Of a stretch of 64,000 bases of DNA, positions 1-6,990 are shown one piece after another. Numbering within the stretch: position 1 is the stretch's first letter; each line of letters begins with the position of its first letter. The position numbers and the translations under genes were made by a program. The DNA comes from JAFAXA01 sp963777325 (GTDB lineage: Bacteria > Pseudomonadota > Alphaproteobacteria > Acetobacterales > Acetobacteraceae). The notes below the pieces were generated by a model. The model had not been told where the DNA came from and searched no databases. It saw only the letters and a list, made by a program, of their open reading frames with translations. The DNA is taken from NCBI GenBank assembly GCA_963777325.1, contig CAVZQE010000001.1, positions 1 to 64,000 on the forward strand, in the 5' to 3' direction.

Positions 1-330
1 CTTCAGGAACCCGGTCTCGTCCACCACGAGCACGCCGCTCGGATCGCCAAGCGAGCTGATCACCTCCGTGCGCACCAGATCGCGCAATGCCTCGGCATTC
101 CAGGAGCTGCGCCCCAAAAGCGACTGCATGCGATACGGCCGATCCAGTCCGGCCTGCTCCGCCATCAGCCAGCCAGTTTTGCGGGAGATGCCTGACAGCA
201 ACCCGTCGATGAACGCGCCAGCCGACGCTCTGACCTCCGGCCGACCGAACACCGGCCCCAGCCGCCTCTTCAGCGCCGAAAGCTCCCGATCACACGCCAG
301 TCCCGAACCAGACCAAACCGCCACCGACAT
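1..330 (-). CDS. IS701-family transposase, N-terminal part cut by window edge
   Basis: The frame is open for 110 codons from an ATG at 330 to the window edge. It reads like the start of IS701-family DDE transposases: a GAFIDGLLSGISRKTGW-type block near residues 39-55, then a VLVVDETGFLK block (about 100-110) carrying the first catalytic Asp. It resembles the complete IS701-type gene at 1284 in layout but differs clearly in sequence, so it belongs to another element. A YTAR-type tetranucleotide, TTAG, at 385-388 could mark the element's outer end; I could not confirm that. The catalytic remainder lies outside the window, so activity cannot be judged. Confidence 0.85.
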   Translation of the reverse strand, partial: MSVAVWSGSGLACDRELSALKRRLGPVFGRPEVRASAGAFIDGLLSGISRKTGWLMAEQAGLDRPYRMQSLLGRSSWNAEALRDLVRTEVISSLGDPSGVLVVDETGFLK

Positions 331-424
331 GCCCAAATTCCCCGCCGTTAAGGCAGGGAATCAAAGTTCAGAACTGATTCGCACTTAGAGGATTCCGGGC
401 GGGCTAAATCTTCGATTTTATAGG

Positions 425-449
425 GGGTCAGCCACTTTGGAGCTGACCC
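425..449 (+). promoter_or_regulatory. Hairpin at the IS5 left end, directly before the transposase ATG
   Basis: GGGTCAGC (425-432) and GCTGACCC (442-449) are perfect 8-bp complements around a 9-nt loop, and the transposase ATG begins at the next base (450). Such a stem would form only in transcripts entering from outside and would hide the start region. That is a known way for IS elements to block activation by read-through transcription. The role here is inference from position. Confidence 0.5.
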
Positions 450-1206
450 ATGCGACGCTACGGGCTTCGCGATGATCAATGGGATCGTATCCGGGACTTG
501 CTTCCGGGCGAGAAGGTCACGTCGGGGTGACCGCGACGGACAACCGGCTGTTCGTCGAGGCGGTCCTGTATCGCTATCGTGCGGGCATTCCTTGGCGCGA
601 TCTGCCGGAGCGCTTCGGGGATTGGAAGAACGTTCACCGGCGCTTCAGCCGGTGGGCCAAGTCCGGGGTTTGGGAGGGGGTTTTCCAGCATCTGGCTGCC
701 GACGCCGACAATGAATACGCGATGATCGACAGCACCATTGTGCGCGCGCATCAGCACAGCGCCGGCACCCAAAAAAAAGCCGGGGAGGACCAGGCGATCG
801 GGTGCTCGCGCGGCGGATTGAGCACGAAAATCCATACCTTGGTCGATGCCCTAGGCAACCCGTTGGGCTTTTTCCTGACCGGCGGGCAAGCCCATGATCT
901 GGTCGGGGCCGATCACCTGCTCCCCATGATGAACGCTGATACGCTGATCGCCGACAAGGCGTTTGATGCCGACAAACGAGTCATCGCACCGCTGACCGAA
1001 GCCGGTAAAACGGCCGTGATCCCATCCAAGGCCGGTCGCCGGACCAGCCGCGACTTCGATCGCGACCTCTACAAGGCACGCCATCTGGTCGAGAACTTCT
1101 TCGCCAGGCTCAAGCAATTCCGGGCCATCGCGACGCGCTACGACAAGACCGCACGGAACTCCTCGCCGCCGTCCACCTCGCCGCCACAGCCATCTGGCTC
1201 AATTGA
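450..1206 (+). pseudogene. IS5-family transposase broken by two frameshifts
   Basis: The intact protein would start MRRYGLRDDQWDRIRDLLPG (ATG 450) and continue through the RAGIPWRDLPERFGDWK block, the first Asp in AMIDSTIVRAHQH, the second in LIADKAFDAD and the Glu in LVENFFARLKQFRAIATRYDK. The frame is lost once near 508-511 (one G missing in cttccgggcgag) and again near 1158-1161 (one T missing after AARN). After the second break the usual ending, LAAVHLAATAIWLN, runs to a TGA at 1204-1206. The known IS427 programmed frameshift lies mid-gene, so these terminal breaks look like decay. The DDE residues remain encoded. Confidence 0.85.
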
Positions 1207-1219
1207 CGACACACCCTAA

Positions 1220-1231
1220 CATTACAGTTGC
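1220..1231. repeat. Left terminal inverted repeat of the IS701-family element
   Basis: CATTACAGTTGC is the perfect 12-bp inverted partner of GCAACTGTAATG at 2636-2647. Confidence 0.93.
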
Positions 1232-1283
1232 GCTGATGCCTGAACTCTAAATCGATGCGTAACCATGACACAATTCGGAGATC

Positions 1284-2645
1284 GTGGTGTCGGGAGCATC
1301 GATCGAGACGACGCTGGAGCTTTGGGCCTCGTCGCTGCGTGATGTCAAAGCGCGAATGCGTAGGCTGTTCAAGCAGGAGCGGATGGCGGTCTCGGCGGGG
1401 CTTTTCCTGGATGGTCTGCTCGGCGAGGAACGCCGCAAGACCGGCTGGATGCGTGCAGAAGCGGCGGGTGATCCTGGCCCGTGGCGGCAGCAATCGGTGC
1501 TGGGGCGCGGCCAATGGGACGCGGATGCGCTGCGCGACATCGTGCGGGAGTATGTCGTCGAGGCGCTGGGTGACTCCGACGCGGTGCTGGTCATCGATGA
1601 GACCGGATTCCTCAAACAGGGCCGAGCGTTGTGCGGGGTTGCGCGGCAATACACGGGGTCGGCGGGCAAGATCACCAACTGTCAGATCGGCGTGTTCGCC
1701 GCCTATGCCTCGCGCCACGGCCACGCCTTCATTGACCGAGCGCTGTATCTGCCGAAAACCTGGACCGACGACGCGGCTCGCCTGGTCAGCGCACATGCTG
1801 CCGAGCGACATCAGCTTCGCAACCAAGCCCCGCATCGCCGTGCAAATGGTCAAGCGAGCGCTGGCCGCGAACGTGCCATTCGCATGGGTGGCCGCGGACA
1901 CCGTCTATGGCGTCGGCGAGGTCGAGCAGGTGCTCCGCCAGGCCGGCCGTGGCTACGTACTCGGGGTGACCGCCGCGCATCGGTTCCATTCCTGGGGCAA
2001 AGGAACGCTGATCGCGGGTAGCGCCGAGGAGATCGCAGCTTCCCGGGCGGCGGCCGACTGGCAACGCCTGTCGGCCGGGGCCGGGACCAAGGGGCCGCGC
2101 TTACACGAGTGGTGTTACGTGGAACTCGCCGATCTCAAAGCCGGTGAGTTTGGCGGCGGAGAGGATGAGGTATGGACGCGTGGATTGCTGATCCGCCGTC
2201 ACATCGCCGACGGCGAGATGGCATTCTTCTCGACCTGGTGTCCGGCCGGAACCCCAATAGCCACCCTGGTTGCCGTCGAAGGTCATCGTTGGTGCATCGA
2301 AGACAGCTTCGAGAACGCCAAAAACGAGCTTGGCCTCGATCACAATGAGACCCGGTCCTGGCACGGATGGCATCGGCACGTCTCGCTCGTGATGCTCGCC
2401 TTCGCAATGATGGCGATCATTCGCAACAAGGCCAATGCCGTCGCGGCCACGCCGAAAAAAACGCAGGCGAGGCGGATGCCGCAGACCCGGGCCTCATCCG
2501 CTGGTCGGTCCAGGAAATCCGACGCATAGCAACGCGGCTTGCAAGACGACGCATCCAGCCCGCGCACATCATCGCCTGGTCACTCTGGAGACGTGCCCAC
2601 CAAGCCGCAGCTCAAGCAGCTCACTGCCGAAAATTGCAACTGTAA
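1284..2645 (+). pseudogene. IS701-family transposase with two frameshifts
   Basis: Translation begins at a GTG (1284) and gives the family blocks AGLFLDGLLGEERRKTGWM, VLVIDETGFLKQG (first Asp) and the ARQYTGSAGKITNCQIGVF block. The frame shifts near 1790, continuing with FATKPRIAVQM, FAWVAADTVYG (second Asp) and GHRWCIEDSFENAKNELGLD (Glu). It shifts again at an A7 run (2455-2461) and ends in IRWSVQEIRRIATRLA and the HIIAWSLWRRAHQA block. All three catalytic acids are still encoded. The second shift could in principle be bypassed by slippage on A7, but the first has no slippery motif, so the gene is probably dead. Confidence 0.88.
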
Positions 2646-2647
2646 TG
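2636..2647. repeat. Right terminal inverted repeat of the IS701-family element
   Basis: GCAACTGTAATG pairs perfectly with 1220-1231. The transposase stop codon TAA (2643-2645) lies inside the repeat, so gene and element end together. Confidence 0.93.
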
Positions 2648-2957
2648 CTAAATAAGGCCGGCTGACGCGGCCTCAAGACCTTGACCGTCCACGCGACCGG
2701 CCCGGCGCGGCCATTGCCGGGAACTTAACAGGTCCACTTCGCTTTCTGTCTCGAAACGTTCCCGTAGATCCTGCCAAATCGAGAGCTTCCATAAGCCGTC
2801 CCGCAGCCCGCACAAAGCCATGGAGACGACCAGGAACCCGTCCGGGTTCAAGAAGCGGGCGTAGCAGGCGGCTTGTGCCGCCGGATCGGTAAGATAATAC
2901 AATGTCTCCGCGAAGATGATCGCGTCGAAGTGCTCAGGGGGTTCGAACGTCTCGGCC

Positions 2958-2967
2958 GCGACCGTGA
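2958..2967. repeat. Left copy of 10-bp target-site duplication (GCGACCGTGA)
   Basis: GCGACCGTGA here is identical to 4268-4277. The two copies bracket the C-depleted insertion and lie at the exact point where the methyltransferase frame breaks. ISAs1-family elements are known to duplicate 8-10 bp. Confidence 0.85.
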
Positions 2968-4267
2968 GGTGGTCACGCTCTCTCTTCGCAGTTTGGACGG
3001 GGTGAATGTGAAATGTTACACGTTGATGTAAACTGCTGCGGGATGGCGGTATAGGGGATTTTTGCGACGCGGATTAGTCTAACTTTTTGGCTGTTAATTT
3101 TTTTAGTTGCGGATGGGTTGTTATGGTGTTGTTTACTTTTTTTGTTATTTTACTGGTTGAGATCGAAGATTTAAGGCGGGTTGAGGGTAAGCTGTATCGG
3201 CTGTTGTATGTTGTGTTGTTCGTGATTTTGGTGATTTTTGCTGGCGTTAATTTTTATTGGATGATTTATAGTTTTATCGATGTTTATTTCGTTTGGCTGT
3301 GCGATGTGTTAGGTTTGAAGTGGCGAAGAGCATTGGTTTATATGATGATATGTGTTATTTTGTGGTAGCTTGATGTTGCTTTGGTGGAGGTGGTGTTTCG
3401 TTGTTATGTCGTTGCGCTGAACGATGCTGTTAGGATCGAGGGTTAGTGTTACGTGGCGATCGATGGTAAGATTTTATGATATAGCTTTGATAACTTTCTC
3501 GATTGGTGCGTTGCGTATGTGCTTAGCGTGTTTGCTGTTGATAAGGCGCTGTTGTTGTTGTATCTCGATTGCGTTGATAAGTTTAATGAGATATTGGTTG
3601 TATATTTTTTGTTTGGTATGTTTGGTTTGGCTGTTGTTGTGTTTATTGTTGATGTTATGTATTGTTAAAAAAAGTTTTTGAGTAAGTTGTTGTAGGTGGT
3701 GTTTATTTGATTGTTTAGTTTAAGGTAAATTAGTTTATTATGTATTACGTTGTTGCGGTGCTGTGTGAAATTGTTGTATTGCTTGATGGTATGCTTACTG
3801 TGGATAAGAAGCGTTACTTTTGTGATGAGGTTTGTTTGGTTGAGGTCTTTTCGTGTGGTGATAGCTTGGTTGATATTGAGTGGGTTGATTATATTAATGT
3901 GGTTATGTGTGTTATTTGTGATGTTCTTACTTGCTATGCTGTAAGAGGGCTGTGGTGTGTTATGAGTGAGAAGGTATTGTTTGTTAGTAATGTGGTGAGG
4001 TGAGTGGTGGTGTGTGTTGAAGTTATGTGTAATTATTGGAGTATAGAAAAATGCTTGTATTAAGTGAGTGAAGGTAGTTTTAATGAGGATGTGAGTTGTA
4101 TATGTTGTAATAAAGGTATTTTAGTGAGTTTATGTTAGTTAGATGTAAAAGTAATGTGGTTTAAAGGTTTTTATAAAGTAATTGATGTGAGGTATTGGAT
4201 AGTTTTAGGAGGTATAGGTGTTATAATAATAATAAGATTAATAAATTAAGAGTTGAAAAAAAGTGGG
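2968..4267 (+). mobile_element. ISAs1-family insertion sequence, C-to-T hypermutated
   Basis: This is a 1300-bp insertion bounded by a 10-bp direct repeat; length and duplication size both fit ISAs1. The first ~90 bp have ordinary composition, then the + strand becomes almost free of cytosine while G stays frequent. My counts of C are about 55 in 600 for 3001-3600, 17 in 360 for 3601-3960 and 1 in 300 for 3961-4260. No clear terminal inverted repeats remain, as expected if one end was rewritten. The + strand is the transposase coding strand. Such a one-sided loss cannot come from ordinary genome composition and points to strand-specific deamination or an equivalent process. Confidence 0.85.
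3087..4249 (+). pseudogene. ISAs1-family transposase with C-to-T stop codons
   Basis: The frame from 3087 reads IEDLRRVEGKLYRLLYVV and GLKWRRALVYMMICVIL. Reverting T to C gives IDDPRRAEGKLYPLPHAV and GLKWRRAPAYTTIRAIL, a classic ISAs1 N-terminal domain. Next come VALNDAVRIEG, VAIDGK (Asp codon 3462), FAVDKALLL, NEI and FIVDVMYC-stop-KK (Asp 3651), where the stop TAA at 3666 replaces the usual Gln of HCQKK. A frame change between 3681 and 3740 leads to GLWCVMSEKVLFVSN and NYWSIEKCLY (Glu 4046), the degraded form of NHWSIENRLHY. Stops at 3366 (TAG), 3444 (TAG), 3477 (TGA) and 3666 (TAA) all fit CAG, CGA or CAA losing C. The DDE codons contain no C and survive. Confidence 0.88.
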
Positions 4268-4277
4268 GCGACCGTGA
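4268..4277. repeat. Right copy of 10-bp target-site duplication (GCGACCGTGA)
   Basis: Identical to 2958-2967. Deleting everything between the copies plus one copy restores the methyltransferase reading frame. Confidence 0.85.
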
Positions 4278-4635
4278 AGGACGCCCTATCATCCTGCGCT
4301 TCTTTCGCGCGGGCGATCGCGGTCTCGGATACATCGACTCCGAAGTAGGAACGATGTCGATTAAGTCGCAACACCTGATGCAGCCCGCCATTGCCGCAAC
4401 CCACCTCGAGCACGGAACCTTCGGGAGCGTAGCTGTCGATGCAGCCGGCAAGGACGGCGTTGCGGTGCCGCTCGAGCGGATTGCGTAAAAAATCCCAGCC
4501 GCCCGAGGCGAACTCATCCTCCCATTGCTGCTTGTTATATCTATAGGGCCCGGCCTTCAGGCGGCTTAACGGCCGCAACAAACCGGGCCGGTTCCTGGGA
4601 CGCCAGCAACGAGGCAAGAATCCAGTTCTGTCCAA

Positions 4636-5054
4636 TCAAAGACGCCTCCGGCTCGCTCCCCGGCACCCGCAACATGAACCTGCGAGGCCGGGCAGAAATG
4701 ACAGATAATCGGCTACGGGTCTACACGGCCGACTTTCGCCTCAGGGACGCGGAAGCCGCACCCGCGACTTCCGGTTATTGCCTGGCGGACCCGGTGGAGG
4801 CGGGAACGACGAGCCGAAGTTCCCCAGCCCTTGCTGCGGTGACCGGCCGACGGCCCCGCCAAGGCTTATCAGCATGCATACGGTCAATCGCGGCGGCGTC
4901 GTTACAAACGGGATTTCCTTCGGGGCCGCGTCCGGGCGGCGATGCTGTTCAGCGGAAACGCCGCGAGCGCCCGCGTCCATGTCGCTAGGGACGGACAAGC
5001 GGGGCGGACAACGCCCCGAAGCCGGAGAGCCCGGTCACGGCTCCGGCCTTCGCG
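4636..5054. other. Intergenic stretch without a recognisable gene
   Basis: About 420 bp between the methyltransferase start and the tautomerase stop. Short open frames exist on both strands (for example 4674-4988 + and 4741-4998 -), but they are rich in Arg, Pro and Ser with no family motif, signal peptide or ribosome site, and look like GC-driven chance frames. I see no RNA gene or clear terminator. Confidence 0.55.
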
Positions 5055-5291
5055 TCAGCCACGTTCTCGGCGCAGCATGGCCGGTTCTCCCTCCTCTTTC
5101 TCGCGGTCGATCTCCTGGCGCGTGCGGCCGCCGATCGCGTAGTGCTCCGGCGGAACCTGGGTTGCGAATACGCGGATCGTCGGCAGCGGCGCCCCGAGCG
5201 ACTCATGCACGGCCTGGGTTACCGCCTTCAGGCAGCGCTGCACGTCCTCGGTGGAGCGGCCTTCCACGAGCGTGATCTGGACGATTGGCAT
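5055..5291 (-). CDS. 4-oxalocrotonate tautomerase family protein
   Basis: This is a small tautomerase of 78 residues that isomerises 2-hydroxymuconate-type enols in the meta-cleavage route for catechols. The start at 5291 gives MPIVQITLVEGRS, so Met removal exposes the catalytic Pro1; an ATG one codon upstream (5294) would bury it. An Arg at about position 12 (EGRS) is conserved in the family, and IRVFATQVPPEHYAIGG follows the family pattern. The C-terminal tail REKEEGEPAMLRRERG is slightly long. The start overlaps the TGA of the decarboxylase gene, indicating translational coupling. Confidence 0.88.
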   Translation of the reverse strand: MPIVQITLVEGRSTEDVQRCLKAVTQAVHESLGAPLPTIRVFATQVPPEHYAIGGRTRQEIDREKEEGEPAMLRRERG

Positions 5292-6070
5292 CATGCATCT
5301 CCCTGAACCGAAAACTGAACGCGGCCGAGCGTCTGCACCTCCAGGCCGACATGCTGGCCGGGAGCGAGCGCGACCGCCGCCGTCGCGGCGCCGGCGAGCA
5401 CGATCGAGCCGGCCTCCAGCACCTCGCCCGCCTCGGCGACCAGCCGCGCGGCCGCGACCAGCGAGCGCAGCGGGTGGCCGAGAATCGCGGCGCTGGAGCC
5501 GAACTCACGCGGACGCCCGTTCACGGACAGTATCATGCCGAGATTGTCGATCGCGGTCTCGCGGCCGTTCCAGAGACCGACGACGAAGCCGGACGAGGAC
5601 GCGTTGTCGGCAATCACGTCGGGCAGGGAGAACTTGAACTCCTCGTAGCGGCTGTCGATGATTTCGACCGCGGGCGCGACGGCCTCCACCGCATCGAGCG
5701 CCGAAAGCGGCGTCACCTGTCCGAATAGCGGCTTTCGCATCAGGAACGCGACTTCCGGCTCGGCCCGCGGATGGACGAAGCGCGCGAAATCGACCGCGCC
5801 GCCATCCTCGAACAGCATCGCATCCGTCAGCCGCCCCCAGATCATTTCAGAGAGGCCCATCTGCACCATCTTGGCGCGACTCGTGAAGCCCATCTTCATG
5901 CCGAGCCGCCGCTCGCCGCGCCCGATCCGCCGCGCGATGCTTGCCCTCTGGATCGCGTAGGCGTCATCGAGGCCGAACGCGACCTCGCGCGAAATCTGCG
6001 GCGTCGCCCGCGCCCGGCGGGCCGCCTCGTCCAGCCGCTCGGCCATCCGCGCGACATCGATCCCGGCCAT
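5291..6070 (-). CDS. 4-oxalocrotonate decarboxylase (hydratase/decarboxylase family)
   Basis: This is a 259-residue member of the 2-keto-4-pentenoate hydratase/oxalocrotonate decarboxylase family (DmpH/XylI type). It converts 2-oxohex-3-enedioate to 2-oxopent-4-enoate with Mg2+. Family blocks are GMKMGFTSRAKMVQMG (about 57-72), the metal-binding acids in HPRAEPEVAFLM and AVEIIDSRYEEF, and VIADNASSSGFVVG. Start ATG at 6070. It sits 5 bp after the broken hydratase and overlaps the tautomerase, forming a three-gene meta-pathway run. The assignment as decarboxylase rather than hydratase rests on the paired paralogue upstream and the adjacent tautomerase. Confidence 0.85.
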   Translation of the reverse strand: MAGIDVARMAERLDEAARRARATPQISREVAFGLDDAYAIQRASIARRIGRGERRLGMKMGFTSRAKMVQMGLSEMIWGRLTDAMLFEDGGAVDFARFVHPRAEPEVAFLMRKPLFGQVTPLSALDAVEAVAPAVEIIDSRYEEFKFSLPDVIADNASSSGFVVGLWNGRETAIDNLGMILSVNGRPREFGSSAAILGHPLRSLVAAARLVAEAGEVLEAGSIVLAGAATAAVALAPGQHVGLEVQTLGRVQFSVQGDA

Positions 6071-6075
6071 GCGGA

Positions 6076-6880
6076 TCACTCCTTGCTGAACACGGCGGCG
6101 ACGCTGCCGAGACCCGAGATGCGCGCCTCGTACGCCTCGCCCGGCCGCACCGGCGCCATCGGGCCGAGCGCGCCGGACAGGATGACTTCGCCCGCCCGCA
6201 ACGGCCGACCGAGCGCGCGCATGCGCCGCGCGAGCCAGACCAGGGCGTTCAGCGGATGGCCGAGACAAGCCGCGCCGCAGCCATTCGAGACCGGCTCGCC
6301 CCGGTTCTCGATCACCATGCCGCACAGCCTGAGATCGAGTTGCTGCAGCTTCCGCACTGTCCCGCCAAGCACATACAGCCCGGCCGAGGCGTTGTCGGCG
6401 ATCGTATCGTAGATCGAGATCCTCCAGTCCCGCACCCGGCTGTCCACGATCTCGATTGCCGGAACGGCGTAGGCGACCGCGCGCAGCACCTCGCCGAACG
6501 CGGGTACGTCCATGTCGAGATCGCGCTCCAGCACGAAGGCGATCTCGGCTTCAACTCTCGGCTGGATCAGCCGCGAGAGCGGGATCTCGATCCCGTCGCC
6601 GTACTCCATGTCGTCCAGCAGCACGCCATAATCCGGCTGATCGACGCCGAGTTGCTGCTGCACCGCGGGCGCGGTCAGGCCGATTTTGCGGCCCGGTGAC
6701 GCGCCGCCCCGCCGCCAGCGCCGTCTCGATCACGGCCCGCTGCACGGCATAGGCGGCATCAAGGCCATGCGCCTCGATCAGCGGGCGCACCGGATCGCAC
6801 GGCGTGCGGCTCTGCCAGGCGAGCGACAGAAGCCGGCTCGCTTGCTGAACCGCTTCTCGCTCGTTGCTCGCTTCAGGCAT
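6076..6880 (-). pseudogene. 2-oxopent-4-enoate hydratase, frameshifted
   Basis: Paralogue of the neighbouring decarboxylase (DmpE/XylJ type), which would hydrate 2-oxopent-4-enoate to 4-hydroxy-2-oxovalerate. The first ~65 codons from ATG 6880 (MPEASNEREAVQQASRLL ...) are in one frame. From KIGLTAPAVQQQLGVDQPDYG onward the protein is in another. One extra C in the gggcc stretch near 6690-6695 explains the break, inside the usually conserved GxKIGLT block. The rest (EIPLSRLIQPRVEAEIAFVL, AIEIVDSRVRDW, TIADNASAGLYVLGG) is intact to the stop. Either recent decay or a sequencing indel. Confidence 0.82.
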
Positions 6881-6935
6881 GGCCGGTCGTTCCCTCTCTG
6901 AGGAGAAGGTCAGCGCCCCGCGCGATCCCGTCAAA

Positions 6936-6966
6936 CGAAAACCGCCCTCCTTGCGGGGGCGGTCTC
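6936..6966 (-). terminator. Intrinsic terminator after the ABC exporter gene
   Basis: Read on the minus strand, ACCGCCC and GGGCGGT form a GC stem followed by TTTTCGTTT. It lies about 25 bp past the exporter stop at 6991, between it and the hydratase gene. Confidence 0.75.
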
Positions 6967-6990
6967 GCTTCGGCGTCGTCGTGCGCTCGA

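Larger units (their letters stand above)
423..1216 (+). mobile_element. IS5-family (IS427-like) insertion sequence, degenerate
   Basis: This is a 794-bp element. It starts GGGGGTCAGCC and ends ACACCC, and it is flanked by TA at 421-422 and at 1217-1218, the TA-type target duplication typical of IS5-family elements. The terminal inverted repeats match only weakly beyond GGG. It encodes one transposase, disrupted by two frameshifts. The right flank was later hit by the IS701 element that begins at 1220, so the IS5 copy is the older insertion. The boundaries are inferred from the TA flanks and the ORF. Confidence 0.75.
1220..2647 (+). mobile_element. IS701-family insertion sequence with CTAA target duplication
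   Basis: This is a 1428-bp element. CATTACAGTTGC at 1220-1231 is exactly repeated in inverted form as GCAACTGTAATG at 2636-2647. CTAA stands immediately outside both ends (1216-1219 and 2648-2651), which fits the 4-bp YTAR target duplication known for IS701. The left CTAA includes the last C of the older IS5 element plus its TA flank, so this element landed exactly on the IS5 right junction. It contains one transposase gene with two frameshifts. Confidence 0.93.
2648..4635 (-). pseudogene. Class I SAM-dependent methyltransferase split by an ISAs1-type insertion
   Basis: The N-terminal part (4635 down to 4268) carries the SAM-binding motif I VLEVGCGNGG and motif II-like FGVDVSETAIARAKEA. The C-terminal part (2967 down to 2648) carries EHFDAIIFAETLYYLTDPAAQ and NPDGFLVVSMALCGLRDG. 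Removing 2968-4267 plus one copy of the 10-bp repeat joins FTVA to AETFEPPEHFD in frame, giving a protein of about 220 residues typical of small-molecule methyltransferases. No ATG is visible; a TTG at 4635 is the likeliest start. The stop at 2648-2650 lies in the CTAA junction of the IS701 element, so the original C-terminus may have been trimmed by the insertions. Substrate unknown. Confidence 0.85.

Noticed and set aside
450..1206. Programmed frameshift in the IS5 transposase
   Set aside because: IS427-type programmed shifts lie mid-gene at slippery runs; these breaks are at the two ends with no slippery heptamer and each is explained by one missing base.
3087..4003. Hydrophobic Val/Leu/Phe-rich open frames that look like membrane proteins
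   Set aside because: They arise from a C-depleted, T-rich strand. Reverting T to C gives ISAs1 transposase motifs, and the hydrophobicity is an artefact of Pro, Ala, Thr and Arg codons losing C.
2968..4267. Diversity-generating retroelement target or AT-rich foreign gene
   Set aside because: Such retroelements change adenine positions, not cytosine, and there is no template/variable repeat pair or reverse transcriptase. A merely AT-rich gene would not keep G while losing C on one strand.
4674..4998. Short frames in the gap before the tautomerase
   Set aside because: No ribosome site, family motif or conserved pattern; Pro/Arg-rich composition typical of chance frames.
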